Shown here piece by piece: positions 42,345 through 50,923 of a DNA stretch of 64,000 bases (its first letter is position 1; each line of letters starts with the position of its first letter). Source of the stretch: Achromobacter insolitus (GTDB lineage: Bacteria; Pseudomonadota; Gammaproteobacteria; Burkholderiales; Burkholderiaceae_B). The DNA lies in the NCBI RefSeq assembly GCF_002209555.1, contig NZ_NJIF01000002.1, positions 558,001 through 622,000 on the forward strand, in the 5' to 3' direction. The notes beneath the pieces are model-generated. The model worked only from the letters and a program-made list of their open reading frames with translations, did no database searches and was not told the origin of the DNA. Position numbers and translations under genes: made by a program.

Positions 42345-43609
42345 TGTGCGGCCTCCAGCGTGGGAGCGGCTTGGGCGTCGTCGCGCCACAGGGCCAGCGC
42401 CCAGCGGCAGGCAACGAGGCCCGCGGCGAACAGCGCCAGCGGAATCAGCCAGGTCGACGGCGCCAGCGGCGCCCAGTCGTGGCCGAACAGCGGAATGTCG
42501 GGCCAGCCGGCTTCGGGATTCATCGCCAGCAGCGAACGGTAGTCGCGGGCGAACATGCGTTGCAGCATTTCCACCGTGAAGACCGTGGCGCAGGTCAGCA
42601 ACAGGCCGCCAGCAACCGACACCGTGGCGCGGGGTAGCCAGTTGGCCAGGCCGCGCTCGCGCAGCGACCGCGCAGCGCCCTGGACCAGGCCCACCAGGCC
42701 ATCCGGCACGAACAGCATCACCAGCACGAACAGGATGCCCTGGTACAGCAGCCACGAGCGGGTGATGTCGGCCAGCGTCTGCGACAGAAAGGTCAGGATG
42801 GATGCGCCGAGCACCGGGCCGAGGAAGGCGTTGACGCCGCCGATGTAGGCGAACAGCACGGCATCTGTGGACAGCTTCACGTCGAACAACACATAGTTGC
42901 CCGCTTCGATATTCAAGGCCTGCAAGCCTCCGGCAATGCCCGCGAACATGGCTGACAGCGCAAACACCAGGGTCTTCAGCGTGTGCGGGCGGTAGCCCAG
43001 GTAACGCAGGCGGTTGGCGTTCTCGCGCAGGCCCAGGGTCAATCGCCCCAGGGGCGTGCGGGTCAGGCCGTAGAGCGCGGCCAACGAGACCAGCACCCAT
43101 GCCAGCACCAGGAAGTAGACCTCGATGTCGGAACCGAAAGTGAAGCCCCAGGCTGGCATGCGCATGGCGGACACGCCCGCCTCGCCGCCGAACACCCCCT
43201 TGAGGTGCGGCGCCAGCGCATGCAGCAGTTCGGCCAATGCCAGCGTGATCATGGCGAAGTACACGCCCGAACGCATGGTGGCGAACCAGCCCGCGACCAG
43301 GCCGAACAACAGTCCGGCCACGCCGCCGGCCAGCGGCATCAGCGGCGTGGGCAAGAGGCCCGCGCCACCCAGCGCATTCATGGCATGGATGGTGGCGAAG
43401 GTGCCTACGCCAAAGTAGGCGGCATGGCCGAAGGACAGCATGCCGCCCTGGCCGGCCAGCAGATTGAATGCGCAGGCGAACAGCGCGGCGATCAGCATCT
43501 GCACCGCTGCCACCAGTTGGCCCGGAGGCAGCAGCCAGGGCAGCGCGCAAAGCGCGGCCACGCACAGGATGAGAAGGAGAATGGCGGAAGTACGGCGGGG
43601 TTGGCTCAT
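42341..43609 (-). CDS. livM: Branched-chain-type ABC transporter permease (LivM-like), extended
   Basis: 422-residue permease, about 90 residues longer than typical LivM. The core has GQGGMLSFGHAAYFGVGT (about 53-70), the coupling loop LRENANRLRYLGY and the VFALSAMFAGIAGGLQAL segment. Beyond the usual end (PDGLVGLVQGA) there are a basic loop and two further hydrophobic stretches (VAGGLLLTCATVF and WLIPLALFAAGLVAC). The extra helices may anchor or regulate. The start at 43609 overlaps the livH stop. Confidence 0.93.
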   Translation of the reverse strand: MSQPRRTSAILLLILCVAALCALPWLLPPGQLVAAVQMLIAALFACAFNLLAGQGGMLSFGHAAYFGVGTFATIHAMNALGGAGLLPTPLMPLAGGVAGLLFGLVAGWFATMRSGVYFAMITLALAELLHALAPHLKGVFGGEAGVSAMRMPAWGFTFGSDIEVYFLVLAWVLVSLAALYGLTRTPLGRLTLGLRENANRLRYLGYRPHTLKTLVFALSAMFAGIAGGLQALNIEAGNYVLFDVKLSTDAVLFAYIGGVNAFLGPVLGASILTFLSQTLADITRSWLLYQGILFVLVMLFVPDGLVGLVQGAARSLRERGLANWLPRATVSVAGGLLLTCATVFTVEMLQRMFARDYRSLLAMNPEAGWPDIPLFGHDWAPLAPSTWLIPLALFAAGLVACRWALALWRDDAQAAPTLEAAQ

Positions 43610-44547
43610 GCCTGTTCTCCCTTCAGGCCGGAGGGCTTGACCAATAGCACCACCAGCATCAGCAGGAACGGCAGGGTGGCCGCCAGGCTGGAAATTTTCA
43701 CGGTCATCAGGCCGCCAACGCTCTCGGCCCAGTCGCCCGCGCCAAACAGGCCGAACAGGGAGGCCAGGCTGGCATCGATGCCCACCGAGAAGGAACTGAT
43801 CAACCCGATCAGCAGCGAAGCGATCATGGCGCCTTCAAGCGAGCCCAGCCCGCCGACGACCACCACCACGAAGACCAGCACGCCCAGCTCGAGCGCCATG
43901 TTGGGATTGGTGGTGTAGAAGGCGCCCGCCACCGCGCCCGCCAGCCCGGCCATGGCCGCGCCCACGCCGAACACGCTCATGAAAACCAGCGGCACGTTAT
44001 GGCCCAGCGCTTCGGCCATGCGCGGACGGTAGATGGCCGAACGCACGACGATGCCCACGCGGGTGCGCGACAGCAGCAGGTAGATGACCGCGAACATCGC
44101 CAGCGACACGCCGCCCATCAGCAGGCGATAGAAGGGATAGTCCGCGTCGAATACACGGAAGGCGGCGAAATTGAGGAACTGCGGCACGCGGTAGTCCACC
44201 GGGAAGTCGCCATAGAACAGCTTGATCAGCTCTGCGACGATGAAGGCCAGGCCGAAGGTCACCAGCAGTTCCTGCGCATGGCCGAACTTGTGGACGCGGC
44301 GCAGGAAAAAGCGCTCGACGCCCATGCCGAGCAGGCCGGCGATGATGGTGGCAAGGACCAGCGCGGTCCAGAAGCCGGTGACCGGCGTCAAGGTATAGGC
44401 GGCATACGCGCCTATCATGTAGAACGATGCGTGCGCGAAGTTGAGCACGCCCATCATTCCGAAAATCAGTGTCAGGCCTGCCGACACCATGAATAGCAGC
44501 AGGCCGTAAATCACGCCGTTCAACAGCGAGACGGTAAAGTATTCCAT
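43606..44547 (-). CDS. livH: Branched-chain-type ABC transporter permease (LivH-like)
   Basis: 313-residue permease with LivH motifs MGVLNFAHASFYMIGAYAA (about 32-50), the cytoplasmic loop SAIYRPRMAEALGHN and VVVVVGGLGSLEGAMIAS near residue 230. The start at 44547 (MEYFTVSLLNGVIYGL) has a GGAG element. It is separated from the receptor gene by 165 bp that include a long stem-loop. Confidence 0.94.
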   Translation of the reverse strand: MEYFTVSLLNGVIYGLLLFMVSAGLTLIFGMMGVLNFAHASFYMIGAYAAYTLTPVTGFWTALVLATIIAGLLGMGVERFFLRRVHKFGHAQELLVTFGLAFIVAELIKLFYGDFPVDYRVPQFLNFAAFRVFDADYPFYRLLMGGVSLAMFAVIYLLLSRTRVGIVVRSAIYRPRMAEALGHNVPLVFMSVFGVGAAMAGLAGAVAGAFYTTNPNMALELGVLVFVVVVVGGLGSLEGAMIASLLIGLISSFSVGIDASLASLFGLFGAGDWAESVGGLMTVKISSLAATLPFLLMLVVLLVKPSGLKGEQA

Positions 44548-44663
44548 GTCCGCTCCAGTATTCGCTAAGACGACGGATGTCTTGCGAGCGATTGCGCACC
44601 GGGTTTTTCCGGCCCGCGCCGGGGGTGCGCTTATTGGGGTTTCCAGGGGCGATGACGGGTTGC

Positions 44664-44706
44664 GCGCGGCCGGACCGTCACGCGCAAGCTGACGATCCGG
44701 CCGCGC
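44664..44706 (-). other. Stem-loop between receptor gene and livH
   Basis: An 11-bp perfect stem GCGCGGCCGGA / TCCGGCCGCGC with an inner CGTCA / TGACG stem and no T-run. It is located 7 bp after the receptor stop, as in the first importer (15289-15318); it probably protects the 3' end of the receptor message. Confidence 0.7.
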
Positions 44707-44712
44707 GGCCCA

Positions 44713-45948
44713 TCAGTTCGGCCGCTGCATCTTGCAGGTCGCCTGCGGCGGCGCCGATACGTCGGCCGCTGCCAGCACCTTTACCGGCTCAAAGCCCATG
44801 TCGGTGCCGTCGGCCTTGTACTTGGCATTCTTGCCAACCTTGGACACCACCATCGGCAGCTGCACCTGATGGTCTTCCGCGCGCATCGTGTAGGTGCCCA
44901 GCGGCGAGGTGTAGGTCACCTTCTCCAGCGCCAGCGCCAGTTGCGGCACGGACAGCTTGCCGTCCTGCGGCTTGACCTGCTTGAGCGCTTCGCCCAGGAA
45001 GTGGATGCCAATGACGGTCTGCGGTTCGGTGTAGCTGGGGTAGTGGCCGGTCTTGGCCTTGTAGTCCTCGGCGAACTTGGCGCCTTCTTCGCCCGCGGCC
45101 TCGATGTTGTAAGGATGAGCGATGTAATGGCCCAGCGCGACGTCGCCGGCATTGGCCAGGTTGCCCACCTGGTCCAGGAATACGGTGGCGAAGCGGACCT
45201 TCAGGCCAGCGGCCTGGGTGGCCTTCATCAGCAGCAGCAAGTCATTGGACCAGTTGCCGGTGATGACCGTGTCGGGCGTTGCCGAGCGGATGCGCGCGAC
45301 GTAGGGCGCGAAGTCCTGGATCTTGTTGACCTCGTGCAGCGTCTTGCCGACTACTTCATAGCCATACTGCTTGGCAAAGCGCTCGGTCGCGCCTTCCATG
45401 TCCTGGCCCCAGGAGTAGTTCTGGTTGATGGCGTACACGCGCTTGCCCAGCGTGCCGTCGGACGACATGACCGAGGCCAGCGCCTTCACGCGCAGGTCGG
45501 CGTTGGTGGTGAAGCGGAAGTGGTAGAAGTGGCACTTCTGGCCGGTCAGTTCCAGCGCCTCGCCGCCGACGTTCAGGAACACGACTTCCTTGCCGGGGTT
45601 GCGCAGGTTGTGCTTGCGCACGTCTTCGGTCAACTGGCCGGAAATGGCCGACGACGATCCTTGCACCAGGATCTGCACGCCTTCGGCGGCGGCTGCGCGG
45701 AAGCGGTCGGACGCGCCGACCGGACCGCCCTGGTTGTCGAACTCGACCAGTTCCAGCGGCTGGCCGTTCCAGCCGCCGGCGGCGTTGATGCGGTCCAGCT
45801 CATACTTGACCGCGGCGCGGAACATCAGGCCGGTGGAAGCCTGGGGGCCGGACAGCGTTTCGATCAGCCCGATCTTGACGGGCGCGGCCTGAGCCGATGC
45901 GGCGATGCCGGCCAGGCACAGCAGGCCGGTGGTGAAAGCCAATTTCAT
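44713..45948 (-). CDS. Branched-chain-type ABC transporter substrate-binding protein
   Basis: 411-residue periplasmic receptor (Peripla_BP_6) with a signal peptide (MKLAFTTGLLCLAGIAASAQ). It opens with APVKIGLIETLSGPQASTGL, and GGWNGQPLELVEFDNQGGPV is the typical first-lobe motif. Two Cys (GQKCHFYHF and the terminal QATCKMQRPN) may form a disulfide linking lobe and tail. The family includes receptors for aromatic and short-chain acids. It begins the transport half of the operon after the AroE-like gene. Confidence 0.94.
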   Translation of the reverse strand: MKLAFTTGLLCLAGIAASAQAAPVKIGLIETLSGPQASTGLMFRAAVKYELDRINAAGGWNGQPLELVEFDNQGGPVGASDRFRAAAAEGVQILVQGSSSAISGQLTEDVRKHNLRNPGKEVVFLNVGGEALELTGQKCHFYHFRFTTNADLRVKALASVMSSDGTLGKRVYAINQNYSWGQDMEGATERFAKQYGYEVVGKTLHEVNKIQDFAPYVARIRSATPDTVITGNWSNDLLLLMKATQAAGLKVRFATVFLDQVGNLANAGDVALGHYIAHPYNIEAAGEEGAKFAEDYKAKTGHYPSYTEPQTVIGIHFLGEALKQVKPQDGKLSVPQLALALEKVTYTSPLGTYTMRAEDHQVQLPMVVSKVGKNAKYKADGTDMGFEPVKVLAAADVSAPPQATCKMQRPN

Positions 45949-46018
45949 GCGTGTCTCCTCCGTGGGACGGGAGTGTGGTGAATTGGTGAATCAAGCAAGC
46001 GCGCGGGCGGAACAGGCC

Positions 46019-46816
46019 CTAGCGCGGCACTTCTATGCCCAGGAACCGGGCAATTTCGGAGATCTGTCCTTCCAGCATGTACAAGCCCGGGTGCGTGCGG
46101 CAGCCGCGCGCGTCGGCGGCGCGCAGCAATGGCGTGTCGACACGGCTCATGACGGCGTCGGCGACGACGGTGCCGGCGGCAAGCGCGTCCAGCTGGAAGG
46201 GCAGGGGATCGGTGTCGTTCAGGCCCAGCGAGGTCGCATTGATGGCGATGTCGCAGGCGTCGGGGGTGGCGCTGGCCACGCTGATGGCCAAGGCCGGATA
46301 CTGGCGCGCGAGATGGGCGGCGAAGGTGTGCGCCTTGTCGGCGCTGCGGTTGTACAGGCGCAGGCTGGCGGGACCGGTATCGGCGATGGCACAGGCAATG
46401 GCCTTGCCCGCGCCGCCCAGGCCGGCCAGATAGACATGGCGGCCGGCCGGGTCGTGCCCCTGGCTGCGCAGTCCGGCCACCAAGCCCAGTCCGTCGAAAT
46501 TGCCGCCCGTGAGCACGCCGTCGCGCAGGCGCACCGCGTTGACCGCCCCGCTCAGTTGGGCGGATGGCGTGAGGGCGTCGCACAGGGCGGCGGCATTTTC
46601 CTTGTGCGGAACCGTCACCACGATGCCGCCCAGATTGGCCAGTCCGCGCATGCCCGAGAACAGACCAGGCAGGGCGGCGGGCGCCACATGGAACGGGACC
46701 ATGACCGCATCCACGCCGCGCTCGCGCAGCAGCGCATTGAGCCGCTGGGGCGTCTTGACGTGCGCGATCGGGTCCGCCGCGATCGCGAAAACGGTAGTGC
46801 TGCCGGTGATTTCCAC
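46019..46816 (-). CDS. Shikimate dehydrogenase-family protein with altered substrate motif
   Basis: 265-residue AroE-fold dehydrogenase, the first gene of the catabolic operon. Catalytic K72 (VTVPHKENAA), D108 (GNFDGLGLV) and the NAD(P)-binding GLGGAGKA (about 131-138) are retained. The substrate-anchoring motif SxSP of true shikimate dehydrogenases is HVKTP here (residues 19-23), losing the two Ser that hold the shikimate carboxylate. The context is an importer and a 2-oxoacid dehydrogenase with no shikimate-pathway genes. A dehydrogenase for quinate or another cyclic hydroxy acid is plausible; a biosynthetic AroE is unlikely. Confidence 0.9.
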   Translation of the reverse strand: MEITGSTTVFAIAADPIAHVKTPQRLNALLRERGVDAVMVPFHVAPAALPGLFSGMRGLANLGGIVVTVPHKENAAALCDALTPSAQLSGAVNAVRLRDGVLTGGNFDGLGLVAGLRSQGHDPAGRHVYLAGLGGAGKAIACAIADTGPASLRLYNRSADKAHTFAAHLARQYPALAISVASATPDACDIAINATSLGLNDTDPLPFQLDALAAGTVVADAVMSRVDTPLLRAADARGCRTHPGLYMLEGQISEIARFLGIEVPR

Positions 46817-46909
46817 CTGTTTGTCCCCTGCCTGGGTAGCGGCTTGCCGCCGTGTCGTTCCTGACTCTCTTGCCTGAAAGCGCCAGTTGCTTTACGCTTT
46901 CAAAATAAG

Positions 46910-46920
46910 TTGTCAGGCAA
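46910..46920. promoter_or_regulatory. Candidate GntR operator, site 1
   Basis: TTGTCAGGCAA fits the FCD-type GntR pattern TTGTC-n-GACAA with one mismatch and lies within the wider palindrome AAGTTG-n5-CAACTT. Confidence 0.65.
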
Positions 46921-46930
46921 CTTTATTAAG

Positions 46931-46941
46931 TTGTCAGATAA
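46931..46941. promoter_or_regulatory. Candidate GntR operator, site 2
   Basis: TTGTCAGATAA is a direct repeat of site 1 (AAGTTGTCAG shared), centred 21 bp away, two helical turns. The pair sits in the divergent promoter of the AroE-like and SDR genes. Confidence 0.6.
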
Positions 46942-47057
46942 ATCATAGGGCAAGCGTTTTTCTCGTGTCAAGCGGCCGGTTCAGGAGTCCAATCGGAATT
47001 TCCGCGGCCGCCGGAAAGGCGCGCGAGCCCGCGTACGAGAGTGCTTCAGGAGACAGA

Positions 47058-47795
47058 ATGATTTCGTTCGAAGGAAAAGTTGCGGCCATCACTGGCGCGG
47101 GCAATGGCATCGGCCTGGCGACGGCGCGGCTGATGGCGGCGCACGGCGCCCGGCTGGTGCTGACCGACATCGACAATGCGCGCCTGGAAGACGTGGCGGC
47201 CGAACTGGATCCCAGCGGGCAGCGTGTTTACACGCGCGCGCTGGACGTGTCGGCGTCCGCGGAATGCGAGCGCGTCTTCGAGGCGGCGGCAAAGCACTTC
47301 GGCGGACTGGACCATCTGGTGCATTGCGCCGGCATCTACCCAGAGCAGATGGTCAAGGACACCAGCGATGAGGCCTGGCGCACGCTGATGCGCGTGAACC
47401 TGGACGGCACCTTCTACGTGTGCCGCGCGGCGCAGCGCCACTTGCGCCACGACGGCTCCATCGTGCTGTTGACCTCATTGGCGGCCCAGCGCGGCAGCTA
47501 TGCGCATGCGGCCTATTCCGCGTCCAAGGGCGCCGTGCAGAGCTTCACGCGCAGCCTCGCGCTGGAACTCGCCCCGCAGATCCGCGTCAACGCGGTGGCG
47601 CCGGGCATCATCGCGACCTCCATGACGCAGGACCTGATCGGGCAAAAGGGCGCGCAGCTGCTCGAAAGCACGCCGCTACGCCGCTACGGCACCGCGGAGG
47701 AAATCGCGGGTTCGATCGCTTTCCTGTGCTCGCCGCTGGCCGGTTTCGTGACCGGCGAGGTCATGCAGGTCAACGGCGGCATCTATATCGCGTAA
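47058..47795 (+). CDS. SDR-family oxidoreductase
   Basis: 245-residue short-chain dehydrogenase. TGAGNGIG spans residues 12-19 and the catalytic residues are S140, Y153 and K157 (YSASK). NNAG is replaced by HCAG (89-92), an unusual substitution. The acidic residue in LTDID suggests NAD(H). The start at 47058 has AGGAGA; the longer frame runs through the operator region. It is divergent from the AroE-like operon and precedes the GntR gene by 105 bp, so it belongs to the same regulon. Confidence 0.92.
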   Translation: MISFEGKVAAITGAGNGIGLATARLMAAHGARLVLTDIDNARLEDVAAELDPSGQRVYTRALDVSASAECERVFEAAAKHFGGLDHLVHCAGIYPEQMVKDTSDEAWRTLMRVNLDGTFYVCRAAQRHLRHDGSIVLLTSLAAQRGSYAHAAYSASKGAVQSFTRSLALELAPQIRVNAVAPGIIATSMTQDLIGQKGAQLLESTPLRRYGTAEEIAGSIAFLCSPLAGFVTGEVMQVNGGIYIA

Positions 47796-47900
47796 AGTCC
47801 AAGGATGGCTCGGCTATCGACGCCGCGGCCGGCCGCCCAGGCATTCCCATAAACACGGGGCGGCGCCCATGCGCCGCCTGCACGTTTTCCACCATTCGAC

Positions 47901-48647
47901 ATGCAGCCCAACCAAGAACAGGATCCGTCGCGCGCCGCGCCCAAGAGTTCGCTTTCAGCGGCGCTGGGTGACGCGCTGGCGGAGCAGATACGCCAGGGTG
48001 TGCTCGCGCCCGGCGATCGCCTGCCCACGGAAAAGCAATTGACCGAAACCTATTCGGTCAGCCGCGCCGTCGTGCGCGAAGCGCTGGCGCGCCTGAAGTC
48101 CGAAGGCCTGATCACGTCGCAGCAGGGCAGCGGGGTCTTCGTCGACCCGAACTTCCAGAAGAACGCATTCCGGATCGCCGCGCCTACCCCGGGCGACAAC
48201 CAGGATCTGGAACACATCCTGGAATTGATGCTCTCCATTGAGGTCACCGCCGCGCGCTACGCCGCGCAGCGCCGCACCGACGCGGACCTGAAGAAGATGC
48301 GCCAGGCGCTGGTCGGAATGGAGTACGCGCTGCTCAATGACAAGCTGGGCGACGAAGAGGACTACCAGTTCCATCATGCCATCGTGCAGGCCACCCACAA
48401 TCCGCATCTGGTGGCCTTGAACGACTACCTGGAAGCCAACGTTCGCCGGGTTATCCGCAGCGCGCGCAACAACACGGCGCGCATGTATACCGAACGCATG
48501 GCCGCTGTACAGAGCGAGCATCAGGCGATCTTCGCGGCCATCGATGCCGGCGACCCGGATGCCGCCGGCCGCGCTGCCGACCAGCACCTGCGCAATGCCG
48601 CCGACCGTCTGCGTCTCTTCCAGGCGGAGCGTCCCGCGCCTGTTTAG
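47901..48647 (+). CDS. GntR-family (FCD) transcriptional regulator
   Basis: 248-residue FadR/LldR-type regulator with a winged helix (residues about 18-82, LPTEKQLTETYSVSRAVVREAL and GSGVFV) and an FCD domain with metal-binding-type residues (DEEDYQFHHAIVQATHN, SEHQAIFAAI). The TTGTCAG sites upstream of the neighbouring SDR are the kind this subfamily recognises, so it likely represses the divergent catabolic operon. The start at 47901 gives the normal length. A terminator-like repeat copy follows at 48711. Confidence 0.93.
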   Translation: MQPNQEQDPSRAAPKSSLSAALGDALAEQIRQGVLAPGDRLPTEKQLTETYSVSRAVVREALARLKSEGLITSQQGSGVFVDPNFQKNAFRIAAPTPGDNQDLEHILELMLSIEVTAARYAAQRRTDADLKKMRQALVGMEYALLNDKLGDEEDYQFHHAIVQATHNPHLVALNDYLEANVRRVIRSARNNTARMYTERMAAVQSEHQAIFAAIDAGDPDAAGRAADQHLRNAADRLRLFQAERPAPV

Positions 48648-48660
48648 GGGTTCTTGCCGC

Positions 48661-48707
48661 GGACGTCAGGGTTCGGTAGCTGCCGGTGTCAGGGTTCTGT
48701 AGCTGCC
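48661..48707. repeat. Short direct repeat
   Basis: Two adjacent 23-24-bp units of the form GG-n-GTCAGGGTTC-n-GTAGCTGCC, directly before the single copy of the 82-bp family. Confidence 0.75.
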
Positions 48708-48710
48708 GAG

Positions 48711-48779
48711 GCTGCCCCAAGGCAAAGAACGCCCCCTTGGGGGGCAGCAAGCCGCAGGCGCGGCGTGGGGGCATTTTTT
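48711..48779 (+). terminator. Single diverged copy of the 82-bp repeat family, probable terminator
   Basis: Inverted relative to the array at 3787-4421. It reads GCTGCCCCAAGGCAAAGAAC, then GCCCCCTTGGGGGGC, GCAGGCGCGGCGTGGGGGC and a run of six T. The GCCCCC-TT-GGGGGGC hairpin and the T-run fit a Rho-independent terminator for the GntR gene ending at 48647. Confidence 0.65.
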
Positions 48780-48816
48780 CTTCGCTCATGGGCAGATGCG
48801 ATGAGGCGGGGGCCGG

Positions 48817-48866
48817 GCGGAGGGATCCGAAGCGCAGCCCCAACGGGGCGAGCATCGGAATCCCGC
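48817..48866. other. Stem-loop in the GntR/SAF-oxidoreductase gap
   Basis: Nested stems: GCGG...CCGC, GGATCCGA with TCGGAATCC (one bulge), and GCCCC-AAC-GGGGC. On the minus strand it is preceded by GGTTCTTGAG, like structured element copy C, so it may be a distant relative. No gene lies here. Confidence 0.45.
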
Positions 48867-48909
48867 AGTCCGGACACCGGCGGCTCAAGAACCCCCGCCT
48901 GATAATGAC

Positions 48910-50247
48910 CTAGGCGAAGGTCTGCTCCATTTCGCGACGGAATTGCACGGCCGGCGCGCGGTCGTCGTATTCGACGTCGCTCCAGCGGATCGCCTGGGAC
49001 TGCCGCACCGGATTCTTCAGCTTGACCTGGTGCGACAGCCCCAGGGGCAGGTAGCCTTCGTCCACCGAGTCGCGCGCCGGCATCAGCCGGCCGTACACCG
49101 TGTAGCCGCCTTCGCCGTCCAGGATCTGGCCGGCCGGCAGGTCGCGCTTGGCGGTGGCGACGACATCGCCATGCCAGCCGGCGGGCGCGCCGGTGGGCTC
49201 GCGCCGCAAGCCTACGCTGGCCACGCTGATACCGAGCTCCAGGCCGATCAGGTGATAGGGCTTGTACATCGCGGTGAAGTTGCCGCTGGGATCCGTGACC
49301 AGGCCATACTCCTTGAAGCAGCGGCGCACATAGTCGCTGTCCGCGGCCAGGGTGACGTATACGCCCCAGCGCAGGTCGCGGAAGACCGGGCGGCCGTCGC
49401 GCTCCAGCGACGAAATAACTTCGACCTGGCCGCGGTGGTGCAGGATGCCGCCGCTATCGCGCGGCCGCAGCACGCGCGCCAGGTCGTCCACCCCGCAGGG
49501 CGGGAAGTGCAGGCCGGACGGCGAGGGCAGCAGTCCGGTCGCGTTGGAGACCGCGGCCATCTCGATGGCGCTCTTGGTGCCATCCAGGAAGCTGTTGAAC
49601 ATCTGGGCATTGAAGTCGCCGGCCGCGACCATTTCGGCGGTGAACCCGTAATAGGGCCAGACGGTGTCCGGCGTGGATGTATGGAATTCCGGCAGGTACT
49701 TGGTGCCCTTGCCTGCCGCCATGACCTCGAAGCCGCTGGCGCGCGCCCAGTCCACCATTTCGCAGATCAGGGCGGGCTGGTCGCCATACGCCAGTGAATA
49801 GACGATGCCGGCTTCGCGGGCGCGGCGCGCCAGCAGCGGGCCGGCAAGCGCGTCGGCTTCGACGTTGACCATGATGATGTGCTTGCCGTATTCGCAGCAG
49901 GCCAGCACATGGCTGATGCCGGCGGCCGCCTGGCCGGTGGCGTCGATGACGATGTCGACGTCCGGGCTGGCGATCACGGCATGGGGATCGTCGCTGAAGT
50001 AGACCTTGCCGTTCTTGAGGGCGTCGCTAATGCTGGCGGCATTGAGGGCGGTGGCGGGCCAACCCACGCGGGTCAGGGCCGCGCGGGCGCGGTCGGGCAC
50101 CAGATCGGCTACCGCGACCAGCCTCATCCCCGGCGTGCGCGGGGCCTGGCTCATGAACATTGCGCCGAACTTTCCGGCTCCCAGCAGTGCAACACGCAAA
50201 GGCTTGTGGTCGGCTTCTCGCTGCTTCAGCAGGCGGTGCAGATTCAT
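48910..50247 (-). CDS. NAD(P)-dependent oxidoreductase with SAF domain
   Basis: 445-residue protein with an N-terminal Rossmann domain of the homoserine-dehydrogenase type (VALLGAGKFGAMFMSQA, about residues 19-35, then VDIVIDATGQAAAG) and a C-terminal SAF-like domain (about 360-430: VVATAKRDLPAGQILDGEGG). Such proteins occur in sugar-acid and tetronate catabolism and are unrelated in role to homoserine synthesis. The start at 50247 has GGAGG. It is a single gene with 70 bp before the nucleotidase; probably its own unit. Substrate unknown. Confidence 0.85.
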   Translation of the reverse strand: MNLHRLLKQREADHKPLRVALLGAGKFGAMFMSQAPRTPGMRLVAVADLVPDRARAALTRVGWPATALNAASISDALKNGKVYFSDDPHAVIASPDVDIVIDATGQAAAGISHVLACCEYGKHIIMVNVEADALAGPLLARRAREAGIVYSLAYGDQPALICEMVDWARASGFEVMAAGKGTKYLPEFHTSTPDTVWPYYGFTAEMVAAGDFNAQMFNSFLDGTKSAIEMAAVSNATGLLPSPSGLHFPPCGVDDLARVLRPRDSGGILHHRGQVEVISSLERDGRPVFRDLRWGVYVTLAADSDYVRRCFKEYGLVTDPSGNFTAMYKPYHLIGLELGISVASVGLRREPTGAPAGWHGDVVATAKRDLPAGQILDGEGGYTVYGRLMPARDSVDEGYLPLGLSHQVKLKNPVRQSQAIRWSDVEYDDRAPAVQFRREMEQTFA

Positions 50248-50316
50248 GGTGCAGGCTCCTCCGGATGGGGGTACAGCAACACAGAATAGTCCCAAATCGC
50301 GGCCGCTGAACAGGAC

Positions 50317-50877
50317 TCACTCATCTGCCGTATATAGCTCTCCGGCAAGCACGTTGCGCCAGTTCTCCCAGTTGATGCGGGGACGGTCCGACACCTCGCG
50401 GTTGTAGGGGGCGTCAAACAGGATGTGCTTCCAGCGCGGCTGCACCGCGCCCTCGATCACGGGCTTGTCGTCGATCAGCAGATGGCCGTGCACCAGTGTC
50501 TTGTCCTTGGTCAGGATCAGCCGGTTGGTGGCATCGCGCCCCAGGTGCTTTTCCACCCACAGGTATTTTTCCGCCACGCAATTCTCGAATTGCGACAGGG
50601 GCGAGGAGCAGATGCGCACGTCCATGCCGAGCGCCAGCAATTCCTTCACGGCTTCCAGCGCGCCGGGTACCGGCGGCAGGTTGCGGATGAAGCCGGGCGC
50701 CGTGTAGATGGCTTCGGCCAGGCCGCGCAGTTCGGGAGCGTAATCCTGGCGGATGTAGAAGGACTTGCGGTCTTCGAACGCTACGGGAGGTATGTTCGGA
50801 TGGCGCTCTTGCCAGGCGTCGATGAAGGCGTGTTCGAAGTCGGCGAGCACGCCGTCTTGGTCCAGCAGGATGATCAT
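50317..50877 (-). CDS. 5'(3')-deoxyribonucleotidase-like HAD phosphatase
   Basis: 186-residue HAD-superfamily protein of the NT5C type, which dephosphorylates (deoxy)nucleoside monophosphates. Motif I is DQDGVLADFEHAF (residues 6-18, nucleophile D6 and acid D8). Motif II is ICSSPLSQF, and motif III/IV are in LTKDKTLVHGHLLIDDKPVI, with the terminal DAPYN. The start at 50877 places motif I at the N-terminus, as in the family. It is adjacent to thpR on the same strand with 46 bp between. Confidence 0.9.
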   Translation of the reverse strand: MIILLDQDGVLADFEHAFIDAWQERHPNIPPVAFEDRKSFYIRQDYAPELRGLAEAIYTAPGFIRNLPPVPGALEAVKELLALGMDVRICSSPLSQFENCVAEKYLWVEKHLGRDATNRLILTKDKTLVHGHLLIDDKPVIEGAVQPRWKHILFDAPYNREVSDRPRINWENWRNVLAGELYTADE

Positions 50878-50923
50878 GGCGATCCCGGAGGTGGCAACGG
50901 GCTGATTGTGCCAGAGCGCAGCG

